Shown piece by piece: positions 47,787 through 56,667 of a stretch of DNA of 64,000 bases. The notes beneath the pieces are model-generated. The model saw only the letters and a program-made list of their open reading frames with translations, was not told the origin of the DNA and searched no databases. This stretch comes from Kosakonia oryzendophytica (GTDB lineage: Bacteria > Pseudomonadota > Gammaproteobacteria > Enterobacterales > Enterobacteriaceae). Every line of letters starts with the position of its first letter. Within the stretch, counting starts at the first letter, position 1. The position numbers and the translations under genes were made by a program. The DNA lies in the NCBI RefSeq assembly GCF_900094925.1, contig NZ_FMAY01000007.1, positions 204,505 through 268,504 on the forward strand. Direction: 5' to 3'.

Positions 47787-48008
47787 ATGGGGTGCTACGC
47801 CTTCTCGCACAACCCGGTTTACCTCGGGTTTGTGGGTATTCATCTCAGCGCGGCGATACTGTTGGGTAGCACCGCAGGCGTGCTTGCTACCCCTGTCCTG
47901 ATTGCCCTGATTTCAGCGTTGCATATTGAGGTTGAGGAGGCGGCGATGCGCAGCCTGTTTGGCCGGGAATGGGAAACGTACAGCAACAAAACCGGTCTCT
48001 GGTTGTAG
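47787..48008 (+). pseudogene. C-terminal remnant of an isoprenylcysteine-methyltransferase-like membrane protein
   Basis: About 73 codons (AFSHNPVYLGFVGIHLSAAILLG ... EVEEAAMRSLFGREWETYSN) match the C-terminal half of ICMT/PEMT-type membrane methyltransferases, including the RNPxYLG-like SHNPVYLG and the closing EE...FG..Y motif. The N-terminal membrane helices are missing, and the remnant begins just after the aminotransferase stop with no ribosome site. It looks like a 5' deletion product. Confidence 0.7.
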
Positions 48009-48602
48009 CGTGTTGCGCCAATCTGACCGGCTTGCGGCGGGTTGCAAGCTGGTTCAGAGCCTAACAACCAGGCCTTGCCTGAAGCACTGTCGGGTAACGC
48101 TGGCTGTGATTTTCACCGTTTCGAGGGCGGTGTTATCCTTCGCAATTCAGTGTCAGATACGGTTTATCTCAGCGGCGGTTTTGATTTGCTGCGTTGACTG
48201 AATAAATTCAGACAGCAATACCCTGAACTCAAAATAAGTCGGGCCTGTTCGAAGGAAAACCTGCAATGCTCGCGGGATAATCTGAATAATCGATATTTGC
48301 CATTGTCTGCCGCAATGGCCCGTCCTGAATGTGCGCACCCATTAAAAATGAGAAGCTGGTTCCCTTTGCCTCTTTTACAATGCAATAATCCTCACAAAAT
48401 GAGGTGGATAAGAGGTCACAGGAACGGATTTATTATTCTGGAAATTAATCGTTGTCATTTTATCATGGTGAGAAATATTACCAGGCTATGGGGTTTGAAT
48501 ATTAAGATATATTAAGAAAACTGTTCTTGAATAAGTTATTTATCTTAAGGTTGGCCTAATAATAGCGCGCGATGATGATATTGTTCCCTCTGAGGTTATT
48601 AT
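48009..48602. other. 594-base gap before the hemolysin-family operon
   Basis: No gene seen; frames are short and without ribosome sites. The last 200 bases are AT-rich and should hold the promoter of the five-gene operon that follows, but no clear -35/-10 pair with good spacing was found. Confidence 0.45.
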
Positions 48603-49259
48603 ATGAGAATAATGTCGCCTTACACGCTAAAATGGTTACCTGGCGGTTCCGAACACAATGATATTTCCCTGTTGATTCGTGAAAGCTATTCTCAGGTTTA
48701 CCATGCCACGCTTTCCGCTTGTATGCCCTGGCTACTTGGTTTGTATGACTCAGCGGGTGAGTTAAAAGCAGCCTGTGGCATCCAGACCGCTCCGCAGGGG
48801 GCATTCTATCTGGAGCACTATCTCGATGAACCGGTGGAAACGCTGTTGTCCTCGCAGATTGCCATGCCTGTGGAACGCGGGACAATCGTCGAAGTGGGTA
48901 ATTTTGCAGCGTGCGATGGCGCGTCTGCGCGCGTGATGTATGCTGCTCTTTGCCTGCTTTTGAATCGCTACCACTATACGTGGATTGTTTTTACCGGTAC
49001 CCGGAAAATCCGCAATACCTTTCGCCGACTTAACCTGCAACCCATTCCGCTTAGCCCGGCTAACCCCGAACGGCTGGGTGACGCTGCGCTGGAGTGGGGA
49101 GACTACTATCAGCATGACCCTTACATCATGGCCGGTGAACTGGCGGGGGGGCATATCGCCTTGAGCCAGACCAGTCTGCTGTTGAACCTGTTTATCCATT
49201 TACCTGATGCCCCCTGGACCGTCGCTACAGGAGAATCCTATGTTTCCGGACTTGCTTAA
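48603..49259 (+). CDS. Thermostable-hemolysin-family protein (GNAT-like acyltransferase fold)
   Basis: This 218-residue protein is of the family named after Vibrio thermostable hemolysin. It has LIRESYSQVYHATLSACMPWLLGL, the YLEHYLDEPVE stretch and the IVEVGNFAACDGASARVMY core. The overall pattern resembles N-acyltransferases and LuxI-like autoinducer synthases, so a role as acyltransferase is more likely than direct haemolysis; this is inference. GAGG precedes ATG 48603. Its stop overlaps the next start by 20 bases, the first of four successive overlaps in this operon. Confidence 0.78.
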   Translation: MRIMSPYTLKWLPGGSEHNDISLLIRESYSQVYHATLSACMPWLLGLYDSAGELKAACGIQTAPQGAFYLEHYLDEPVETLLSSQIAMPVERGTIVEVGNFAACDGASARVMYAALCLLLNRYHYTWIVFTGTRKIRNTFRRLNLQPIPLSPANPERLGDAALEWGDYYQHDPYIMAGELAGGHIALSQTSLLLNLFIHLPDAPWTVATGESYVSGLA

Positions 49260-50691
49260 GCAGCAGGCTGCCTGCCAACCCGACGCTATCGCCCTGTACG
49301 GTGAAACCCGTGAATGGAACTGGCGACAATACCATGAGGCGGTTGAAGAGATTGCCCGGCAATTAACCTCTCTGGGGGTAAAACGCCTGGCGTTAGAGTC
49401 AGAAAACAGTCCTGAATGGGCCATTTTCGACCTTGCCTGCTACGCGGCCGGGATCGTGATGGTTCCGGTGCCGTCCTTTTTTACCGCTGCTCAAAAGGCT
49501 TGGGTGCTGTCATCCGCCTCTATTGATGCCCGGCTCAGTGATGAGGTGATGGAGGGATGGCAGGTTCATGACTTCCCGTTTGGCAAACTGCAAACCCGTG
49601 TGGTGGTTGATCCCAACCCATTACCCCCTGGCACGGCAAGGGTGACCTATACCTCCGGGACGACAGGCGAGCCAAAGGGCGTTTGCCTGAGCCAGCACGG
49701 TTTGCTGTGGACGGCGCAAACGCTGGCGACCGAATTGACACCACTTAGTCTTCAAAAACATATGGTTACGTTGCCGCTCAGTATTCTTCTGGAAAACCTC
49801 TGCGGTATCTATATCCCACTGGTGCTCGGCGTGCCCACCATTGTACTGCCACCTTCACAGGTCGGTTTTGACGGCTCCAGCCGTTTTAATTCCGCTCAGT
49901 TCCAACAGGCGCTCCTGATCTGGCGTCCGCAAAGCCTGGTGCTGGTGCCGGAGCTATTACGGGTGGTGTTCGCACTGCGTTACCAGATGCCAGAGTGTAC
50001 GCAATCGCTACGCTTTATCGCTGCCGGTGGCGGAAAAATATCTGAGCAATTAATGGCGCTGGCGGCCATCAGCGGCCTGCCGGTTTTTGAAGGGTATGGG
50101 TTATCAGAATGCGGTTCCGTTGTTTCACTTAACCTGCCTGGCGTCACGAAGAAGGGGAGCGTTGGCAGGCCGTTACCGGGTATCGACGTATCGGTTGATG
50201 AACACCAACAATTGTGCGTCACCAGTCCTGCCAATGCGCTGGGATATCTGGGCGCAGAAGCCGCATCAGCAACTGTCGCCACCGGGGATTTGGGCACAGT
50301 GGATGAGGAGGGGTTCATCCATATTCATGGTCGGCTTAAGAACGTACAAATTAATGCGTTTGGCCGCAACTTCTCCCCTGAGTGGCCGGAAGCGGAAGCG
50401 ATGGCTTGCCCGTCCGTGCGCCGCATCGTCGTGTTTGGTGACGGGTTGACGCGTAACGTGGCGCTGGTGGATGCCTTTGACGGGCAGCATGAGGAGGCAC
50501 GTGAGCAACTGATGGCGCTTTCCGCCCGATTGCCGGATTACGCACAACTGCACCGGTTGCTGTTCACCTCTGAGATTTCATTACCCGGAATGTTAACAGC
50601 CAATGGCCGCCCGCGTCGTAATGCCATCTGGCAATCTCTGCATCAGCAGATCCTGACCTGTAGTGAAGGGGAAAATCATGAGCTTTTATGA
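49240..50691 (+). CDS. AMP-dependent acyl ligase
   Basis: This 483-residue ANL-family ligase activates a carboxylic acid as acyl-AMP, and perhaps transfers it to CoA or an amine. The phosphate loop TYTSGTTGEPKG, the A5 motif EGYGLSECG and the A7 region TGDLGTVDEEGFIHIHGRLKN are present. The usual A10 catalytic Lys (PxTxxGK) reads ANGRPRR, so Lys is apparently replaced by Arg. ATG 49240 with AGGAG is chosen over an earlier GTG-type frame. No carrier-protein domain is fused. It is probably a fatty or aryl acid activator feeding the diiron oxidase and acyltransferase beside it. Confidence 0.85.
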   Translation: MFPDLLKQQAACQPDAIALYGETREWNWRQYHEAVEEIARQLTSLGVKRLALESENSPEWAIFDLACYAAGIVMVPVPSFFTAAQKAWVLSSASIDARLSDEVMEGWQVHDFPFGKLQTRVVVDPNPLPPGTARVTYTSGTTGEPKGVCLSQHGLLWTAQTLATELTPLSLQKHMVTLPLSILLENLCGIYIPLVLGVPTIVLPPSQVGFDGSSRFNSAQFQQALLIWRPQSLVLVPELLRVVFALRYQMPECTQSLRFIAAGGGKISEQLMALAAISGLPVFEGYGLSECGSVVSLNLPGVTKKGSVGRPLPGIDVSVDEHQQLCVTSPANALGYLGAEAASATVATGDLGTVDEEGFIHIHGRLKNVQINAFGRNFSPEWPEAEAMACPSVRRIVVFGDGLTRNVALVDAFDGQHEEAREQLMALSARLPDYAQLHRLLFTSEISLPGMLTANGRPRRNAIWQSLHQQILTCSEGENHELL

Positions 50692-51346
50692 GCAATTACA
50701 ACACCAGACCGCTGCGGAGCGTCAGGCTTTGCTTGCCTCCCCGGTTATCGCCCGTTGTCGTGACGGTGATATATCGCAGGAGATGTACATTGAATTTCTG
50801 ACGCAGGCTTATCATCACGTTAGTCACACCGTACCCCTGCTGATGTGCGCAGGTAGCCGCCTTCCAACCTCGCAGGAGTCGGTTCGTGGGGCAATTGCTG
50901 AATATATTGAAGAAGAATACGGTCACCAGGAGTGGATCCTGAATGACATTCGCGCTTGCGGCGGTGATGCGGAGAAAGTCAGGTCTGGCACGCCTTGCCT
51001 GCCTATTGAGATGATGGTGGCTTTTCTCTATTACCGCATTGAATGGGTCAATCCGATGAGCCTTTTTGGCATGGTGCTGGTTCTGGAGGGCACCAGTGTC
51101 TCTATCGCTTCATCGATAGCCGCACAGGTTGAACATACGCTGGGTCTGCCGAAAGCGGCTACCACCTATCTGCGTTCGCACGGTGAGCTCGATCAAGGGC
51201 ATCTGCAATTTTTTGCCAGGCTGATGGATACAGTGACAGATGAGGGCGATCAGGCTGCGATTATCCATACGGCGCGTCGTGTGTATCAGCTATATGGACA
51301 GATGCTTAATCAACTGGGGAGTAACACACGTGGATCTGACGAATAA
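50678..51346 (+). CDS. Haem-oxygenase-like diiron oxidase (TenA/PqqC-like fold)
   Basis: This 222-residue all-helical protein has a plausible metal-ligand set of the HDO superfamily: Glu80 and His83 (EEEYGHQEW), Glu137 (LVLEGTSV) and His168, Asp172 and His175 (SHGELDQGH). His47/His50 lie in an early helix. HDO enzymes such as UndA, BesC and SznF oxidise fatty acids, amino acids or N-hydroxylate substrates with O2. It lacks the TenA thiaminase Cys pattern. ATG 50678, with AAGGGG, overlaps the ligase stop. It is the likely tailoring oxygenase of this operon; the substrate is unknown. Confidence 0.8.
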   Translation: MSFYEQLQHQTAAERQALLASPVIARCRDGDISQEMYIEFLTQAYHHVSHTVPLLMCAGSRLPTSQESVRGAIAEYIEEEYGHQEWILNDIRACGGDAEKVRSGTPCLPIEMMVAFLYYRIEWVNPMSLFGMVLVLEGTSVSIASSIAAQVEHTLGLPKAATTYLRSHGELDQGHLQFFARLMDTVTDEGDQAAIIHTARRVYQLYGQMLNQLGSNTRGSDE

Positions 51347-52136
51347 AACGGTGCTGCTGACCGGGGCAGGTGGCGGAATCGGCCAGGCGTTAGCGCTGGC
51401 GCTGGCAAAAAAAGGCGCGAAACTCTGCCTTGTCGGGCGTAATGAGCAGGCAATGCAACTCCTTCGGCAGCATCTGCCTCATCCGGAACGCCACGCTATC
51501 GCGGTAATGCAGACCTATTCTGATGACGAAATTGGCGCGTTAGCCTCGTCATTCAATATGAATGGCAAGCTGGACATCCTGATTAACAATGCAGGATGCA
51601 GCCATTTCGCGTTATTTGAGCAGCACTCGTTTGAGGATATCCGCGAGCAGATCCGCACCAACATTGAAATACCGGCATTGCTGACACGCGCATTGCTGTC
51701 GGAAATTAACCCGGGCGGTATCGTCCTCAACATTGGCTCGATCTTCGGCGAAATTGGGCACCCTGCCTGGAGTGTTTACAGCGCAACGAAAGCCGCTATT
51801 CATCGTTTCTCCGAAGCGCTGGGGCGGGAGTTACAGGGTAGCGGTATTTCCGTTTTGTATGCCGCCCCACGCGCAACGGAGACGTCGCTGAACAATGAAG
51901 ATGTCTATGCATTGAACCGTAAGCTGGGGAATGGCATGGATTCCCCCGGCTTTGTTGCTGCGCGGATTATCCGGCTGCTTGAAACGGAGCAAAAGCGATA
52001 TCGCTTTGGTGCAATGGAACGGTTGTTCGTCAAACTTAATGCCTGGTTTCCGGCGGTGGTGGACGGCGCGTTAGGTAAAAAATTACCCGTGATCCGGGCG
52101 TTCGCCCGTCGCACAAATGGTGGAGAGAGTGAATGA
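51330..52136 (+). CDS. Short-chain dehydrogenase/reductase
   Basis: This 268-residue classical SDR has the cofactor loop TGAGGGIG, NNAG near residue 86 and the catalytic Ser (NIGSIFGEIG) and YSATKAA, so it is predicted to be active. GTG 51330 with GGGGAG is chosen; the longer frame would overlap most of the oxidase C-terminus. It probably reduces or oxidises the carbonyl or hydroxyl of an intermediate made by the preceding ligase and oxidase. Confidence 0.86.
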   Translation: MDLTNKTVLLTGAGGGIGQALALALAKKGAKLCLVGRNEQAMQLLRQHLPHPERHAIAVMQTYSDDEIGALASSFNMNGKLDILINNAGCSHFALFEQHSFEDIREQIRTNIEIPALLTRALLSEINPGGIVLNIGSIFGEIGHPAWSVYSATKAAIHRFSEALGRELQGSGISVLYAAPRATETSLNNEDVYALNRKLGNGMDSPGFVAARIIRLLETEQKRYRFGAMERLFVKLNAWFPAVVDGALGKKLPVIRAFARRTNGGESE

Positions 52137-52759
52137 AAGTCATGAATGCCTTTATGGTTGCGCTACTGACGCCCGCTTCGGCGTGCGCACTGGCAGAGAG
52201 CACTCTGATGGACTTACAGCATGACTGGTCCGTTTGCCAGTATCAGACGCTGGAAGCCAAAAAAGAGGGGTGTTTCAGCGCGTTGAGCCAGCGAGCGCAT
52301 GAGGCTAGTCGGGCAAAGAACGATGCGGATGCGACGCTGCTTATCTGGTCCGGGATCGTCGACAGCAGTTGGGCTGGTGCGAAAGGGGGATTGTCTGCTC
52401 TGAGCCTGGTTAAACAGGCGAAGGGCAGTCTGGAAAAAGCGATCGCCATCGACCCTGGCGCGCTTCAGGGATCGGCCTGGACCAGTCTGGGCGCGTTGTA
52501 CTACCAGGTGCCCGGCTGGCCGGTAGGTTTTGGCGATAAAGACAAAGCGGACGAAATGCTAAAAAAAGCGCTTACGATCAACCCCGATGGTATTGATCCC
52601 AATTATTTCTATGGTGATTTTCTGCTAAAAGAGAAAAAAACAGACGAAGCGAAAATGTATCTGCAAAAAGCGCTGCAGGCACCCGCCCGCCCTGGTCGCG
52701 ATATTGCCGATAACGGCCGCCGTCGTGATATCGCAAATGACCTGGCAATGATTAAATAA
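52133..52759 (+). CDS. Exported TPR-repeat protein
   Basis: This 208-residue protein has an N-terminal signal-like segment (FMVALLTPASACALAES) and tetratricopeptide-like helices (residues about 95-190; GSLEKAIAIDPGALQGSAWTSLGALY and KADEMLKKALTINPDGIDPNYFYGDFLLKEKKTDEAKMYLQKAL). It overlaps the SDR stop by four bases (ATGA). It may be a periplasmic scaffold or transport helper for the operon product; this is inference. Confidence 0.82.
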   Translation: MKVMNAFMVALLTPASACALAESTLMDLQHDWSVCQYQTLEAKKEGCFSALSQRAHEASRAKNDADATLLIWSGIVDSSWAGAKGGLSALSLVKQAKGSLEKAIAIDPGALQGSAWTSLGALYYQVPGWPVGFGDKDKADEMLKKALTINPDGIDPNYFYGDFLLKEKKTDEAKMYLQKALQAPARPGRDIADNGRRRDIANDLAMIK

Positions 52760-52770
52760 TTCCACCGCTG

Positions 52771-52793
52771 CCCCGCAATAAATATTAGCGGGG
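52771..52793 (+). terminator. Hairpin terminator after the TPR gene
   Basis: CCCCGC and GCGGGG pair around an 11-base AT loop just after the operon end. The following T-run is poor, so termination may be partial. Confidence 0.6.
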
Positions 52794-52945
52794 CATATCA
52801 TTTACATTAATAAAATTTATCTATTGCAGTGCGGTGAGGCGTAAAGTGCGCATTATCGGTTGCACATTAATTAAGATAAAAATAGCTATCGAAGATAAAA
52901 GTAATTTACTTGCTTGATCGCTATCAAATTTATTCTCGCTTCAGC

Positions 52946-52972
52946 TAATCCTCTTTTTACTCTCGCCGATAA
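52946..52972 (+). promoter_or_regulatory. Sigma-28 (FliA) promoter for the chemoreceptor gene
   Basis: TAAT, a 15-base spacer and GCCGATAA (52965-52972) match the flagellar sigma-28 consensus (TAAA-N15-GCCGATAA) with a perfect -10 and the exact spacing. It lies about 215 bases before the receptor ATG. Confidence 0.75.
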
Positions 52973-53189
52973 CTGCGGTATCAGGCTGGCATTGCTCTGG
53001 TCATTCTCCGGAAGATGCCCTTACTTATTGTTGGTTAGGCATTTCCTGAAGGAGAGAGCAGTAGCGAGCCGTCGACGTTAAATATTGTTCTGTTTATAAA
53101 TGTGTTTTTCAGTTCCCACAAGCAATAAGACCCGCTTTATGCGTTTAACAATAAGAATATGACCATCATACTGCAGCCTGGAGTGAAGA

Positions 53190-54839
53190 ATGAAACTGCT
53201 TAAAGATATCACCATAAGAAAGATGTTATTGATTATTTTATCGATTTTTACCTTGATTTGGGGGGTAGCCACGGGATTAACACTGAAAAATTTTTCAGAT
53301 ACGCAGACGCTGCTGGAAAACAGCTCTCAGCAAAAAGCGACGTATGCTCTGCTGGTCAAAGGTAATGATCAATATTTCCGCTCGGTAACACGTATGCTGA
53401 GGGCGATGGATTTCCAGCAGGACGGTAAAGTTGACGATGCTGCGAAAACGTTTGCTTCTTCTGAGAAAGCGTTAAAAATCAGCCAGGAGATGCTCACTCA
53501 GTTTCGCAATGCCCAGCATGTTGATGTCAGTCCTGATCTCTCTGCGGCGATGATCAACGACTGGGAAGCATTGCTCTCCGCCATTACACCCATGCTTGAT
53601 GCCGCCCGCAACAACCAGCAGGATCAGTTCCGACAGATTTTCCGCAGCACGTATCCGCCATTAAGCGTTAAGTTCGGTGAAACAGCGGAAAAATATACAA
53701 AAGCGATTCAATCCAACGTCATGCTGGATCGGGCAAATGAATCCATTGCACAAAACCGAATCATACTGCTCAGTGCTCTGGTGGCGGGGATTATTACGCT
53801 TTTCCTGACAGATCGTTACCTGGTAACGTTCCTGACGACGCCGCTTAATTACATCAAAAATCATCTTGAGGTATTGAAAGCGGGCAAACTGCATGTGGAG
53901 ATTAACGATTTTGGTCGTAACTGCGCCGGTCAGTTAATTCCCTATATCCGTAGCATGCAGAATAGCCTGCGCGAAACGGTATCCGCGATTCAGGATACTT
54001 CCTCCAGCTTGTATGCCAGCACCAGTCGTATCCGTGAAGGGAATGAGCAATTGTCGGCGCGAACTGATCAGCAGGCCGCTGCATTACAACAGACGTCCGC
54101 CAGTATGGAAGAGTTGACCTCCACCGTGAAAAATAACGCTGAAAACGTTCAGCAGGCCAGAAAGCTCTCCGAAGAGACACAGAATATCGCCAAAGAGGGG
54201 GGCGCTCTGACGGGCAAGGTGGTGGACACCATGGAGAGTATTTCAGATAGCTCGCGGAAAATATCTGATATTACAGGGGTAATTAACAGTATCTCATTCC
54301 AGACTAACATCCTGGCGCTCAACGCGGCAGTGGAGGCCGCACGGGCCGGCGAACAAGGGCGCGGTTTTGCCGTAGTTGCCAGCGAGGTTCGCTCTCTGGC
54401 GCAGCGGAGCGCGCAGGCGGCGAAAGAAATCGAAGCACTGATCAGTGAATCGGTCTCCCGTGTTAAAGCCGGTTCAGAACTGGTGACGACGGCCGGTGAG
54501 GCAATGGAAACCATCATCCATTCAGTAACGCAGGTGAACGCGCTGATGGGGGAAATATCCATTGCCTCTGATGAGCAGAGTCGGGGGATAAGCCAGATAG
54601 GGTTAGCCATGAACGAAATGGATGGTGTGACGCAACAGAACGCTGTTCTGGTGCAGGAAGCCTCAACCAGTGCGGAAGCGCTGGAAATGGAAGCCCAGCA
54701 TTTAGCCAAAACCATCGCTGTTTTTGATCTCGGCGGCAAGTCATACTCAACGAAGCAGCCATCTTCTGCGCCCGTAAGTAAAGGCGGCACTCCAGTTCAA
54801 AAAGCAGAAGGCAGTGAAAACGACTGGGAAACGTTCTGA
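53190..54839 (+). CDS. Methyl-accepting chemotaxis protein (transmembrane)
   Basis: This 549-residue receptor has an N-terminal membrane helix (about 10-30), a periplasmic helical sensor of about 150 residues, a second helix near 192-207, a HAMP region and a signalling hairpin with the tip [30 protein letters not shown]. The C-terminal NDWETF is the CheR/CheB-binding pentapeptide. A sigma-28 promoter lies upstream, so it is probably expressed with the flagellar regulon. The ligand is unknown. Confidence 0.95.
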   Translation: MKLLKDITIRKMLLIILSIFTLIWGVATGLTLKNFSDTQTLLENSSQQKATYALLVKGNDQYFRSVTRMLRAMDFQQDGKVDDAAKTFASSEKALKISQEMLTQFRNAQHVDVSPDLSAAMINDWEALLSAITPMLDAARNNQQDQFRQIFRSTYPPLSVKFGETAEKYTKAIQSNVMLDRANESIAQNRIILLSALVAGIITLFLTDRYLVTFLTTPLNYIKNHLEVLKAGKLHVEINDFGRNCAGQLIPYIRSMQNSLRETVSAIQDTSSSLYASTSRIREGNEQLSARTDQQAAALQQTSASMEELTSTVKNNAENVQQARKLSEETQNIAKEGGALTGKVVDTMESISDSSRKISDITGVINSISFQTNILALNAAVEAARAGEQGRGFAVVASEVRSLAQRSAQAAKEIEALISESVSRVKAGSELVTTAGEAMETIIHSVTQVNALMGEISIASDEQSRGISQIGLAMNEMDGVTQQNAVLVQEASTSAEALEMEAQHLAKTIAVFDLGGKSYSTKQPSSAPVSKGGTPVQKAEGSENDWETF

Positions 54840-54927
54840 CAAAGGTTGGCGCGTCTTGTCTGCCGGGCGCGCCGTCAACTCTGCCGCAATGCTATGGAGG
54901 TTCAGTCCAGGAACGCTGGCGTTGCGG

Positions 54928-55413
54928 CTAATCAATCCTTAAAAGATCATAATCCGCATAATCTGGTGTAACAGCATCATTCATATTGATCTCTTTCAGT
55001 ATCGCCCGCAGTGATTGCGCCTCATCCTGATGAACCTCTCGGACGCGTATAAGGAAAACGCTCGTGGGTAAATTCGCATGGGTCACCGCAAGTCTTTCCA
55101 ACAATGAGAGACTGTCTGTTCGCTGGTTAAAGTCGAAAAATAGCGCTTTGGCGACAGTTTGCCACTCGTGGCCTGCTTCATTTATTGAGGGAATATCGGT
55201 GTTCAGAAAAGGGGCGCTGTGGTTATGAGTGAGAAACTCATAAAACTTCAATGTTGCTGTAATGGATGTCTGAGCCAGCAATCTGAACTGTTGTGCAATC
55301 TCTGTCTGCTCATTTTCAATTAGCCACGAACTCTTTGCAATGTAAACGCTTGCAGCACGAAATTCCATATTCATATGCTGATTTAATTTTATAACCAGTT
55401 CGCCAGGCAACAT
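54928..55413 (-). CDS. Ferritin-like protein (FtnB-like, incomplete ferroxidase site)
   Basis: This 161-residue protein follows the E. coli FtnB pattern: LVIKLNQHMNMEFRAASVYIAKSSWL at the start, then helices with QTSITATLKFYEFL. The early Glu is kept (NMEF), but the Glu and His of the second ferroxidase helix of classical ferritins are not evident, as in FtnB-like members. It may store or handle iron in repair of iron-sulfur enzymes; this is inference. ATG 55413 has the perfect site AGGAGGTGCTT. Confidence 0.75.
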   Translation of the reverse strand: MLPGELVIKLNQHMNMEFRAASVYIAKSSWLIENEQTEIAQQFRLLAQTSITATLKFYEFLTHNHSAPFLNTDIPSINEAGHEWQTVAKALFFDFNQRTDSLSLLERLAVTHANLPTSVFLIRVREVHQDEAQSLRAILKEINMNDAVTPDYADYDLLRID

Positions 55414-56305
55414 AAGCACCTCCTGCTTAACATAATGCGCAGAGCAAAACATTTACTACCTAAAGTTTGGAGAGATCATATTGACGATCAGCACGAGCGT
55501 ACATCATTAGATAACCTCGATAAAAGTTAAAAAATAGAAATTGCTTCGTACAAAGATGATTAACATCAATAAACATAGATTCAGCGTAGTGCGCCGGGCA
55601 CCAGTAATTTAGCAGAATCCCTTGAGGAGAATATATTAAATATAAATAAAGTTAATATTATCCGTACAGTATTATTACCAATAACACAATTACGGCGGGC
55701 TGGCGCAGGGGCTTTTATCAGTGAGCACTGGAGTGAGCATAAGATGTTCTAATGTCACTTACATGAGAACGCATTATGCCATCCTTGCGGAGCTTTAACC
55801 CATTCACCGCATGTTGATGAAAACCACAATACACGCAACCGCCTGGATTTTAGGTGGACATCGGGACTGACGTTGTCCCCGGCAGGACTTTGGTAGTACA
55901 GGTAGTGTTGATGACCAACGGTAACTTTGCTGTTATGCATGACGCTTTCAGATGCGCGTTAAGATCGCCATTATGCGTTAAATCAGTAGGTTGGTATCAT
56001 CCCCTGCGATATATTCGAGATATATTGGAAATATATTAAATAAATATTTGCTATTTCTGAAGTGTTAAAATACATTCAATTAAGTGTTATCATTATGTAT
56101 AAATAATATTACATTCTGTTGAATGTAGAACGTTAACCTATTGATGCAACATATTTATACTTTAAGTTTTAAAGCATATTCAGCACCACTAATTCATTTT
56201 TTATTGCTCCTTAATTCAATGTTAAGTTTAGATGACATGTACCGTGTACATCTAATCCTCGTGCAGAAATGCGCATCCTTGATAAAAAGTAATTGGAGGT
56301 ATTTA
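55414..56305. other. 890-base AT-rich gap at the left edge of the foreign segment
   Basis: No convincing gene. It is strongly AT-rich from about 55500, with short frames lacking ribosome sites and TATATT-rich tracts near 56010-56060. It marks the change in base composition from the host-like left side to the biosynthetic cluster, and should hold that cluster's promoter. Confidence 0.5.
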
Positions 56306-56590
56306 GTGGAAACAAACAACATTTATACATCTCAACTTACCAGCAAGGAACTCGAAGCTTCTTTTTCAACATTAAGAGATAAACTGAAAATGTTGAAAGA
56401 AACGCTTTCAGAAGAAGAGGGCGAGGTATTCTCAAAGATCATCAAGTCAGCGGGAACCCACCTTTCATCACTTCAACAGTCAAATCAATCAGAAGATAAG
56501 TTTAGCTATATAAAGCCTATCTCAGCCGCTGCAAGTGTTAAGGTGAGAGAGGATATTATCGCTCTGTCCGATGAGCTTGACGTCCATTAA
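56306..56590 (+). CDS. 94-residue first protein of the candidate biosynthetic cluster
   Basis: Not recognised as a family. GTG 56306 follows a near-perfect GGAGG site (spacing 6); the longer ATG frame starts inside sequence without a ribosome site. It is a charged helical protein, Ser/Glu/Lys-rich, with no signal peptide. Its middle (FSTLRDKLKMLKETLSEEEG) matches the first 35 residues of both following oxygenases (LNAFKDTLSEQE and LKAFNSTLSEAE). It could be a stand-alone docking or leader-type domain, a substrate peptide, or a fragment duplicated from an oxygenase gene. A 77-base gap leads to the oxygenase. Confidence 0.7.
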   Translation: METNNIYTSQLTSKELEASFSTLRDKLKMLKETLSEEEGEVFSKIIKSAGTHLSSLQQSNQSEDKFSYIKPISAAASVKVREDIIALSDELDVH

Positions 56591-56667
56591 TTAAATGGCC
56601 CTTAAATAATGAAATATATAGCGGTGCTGCTTTGGTACTCCGCTATATATTTTTCTGAGGCTTTGGC

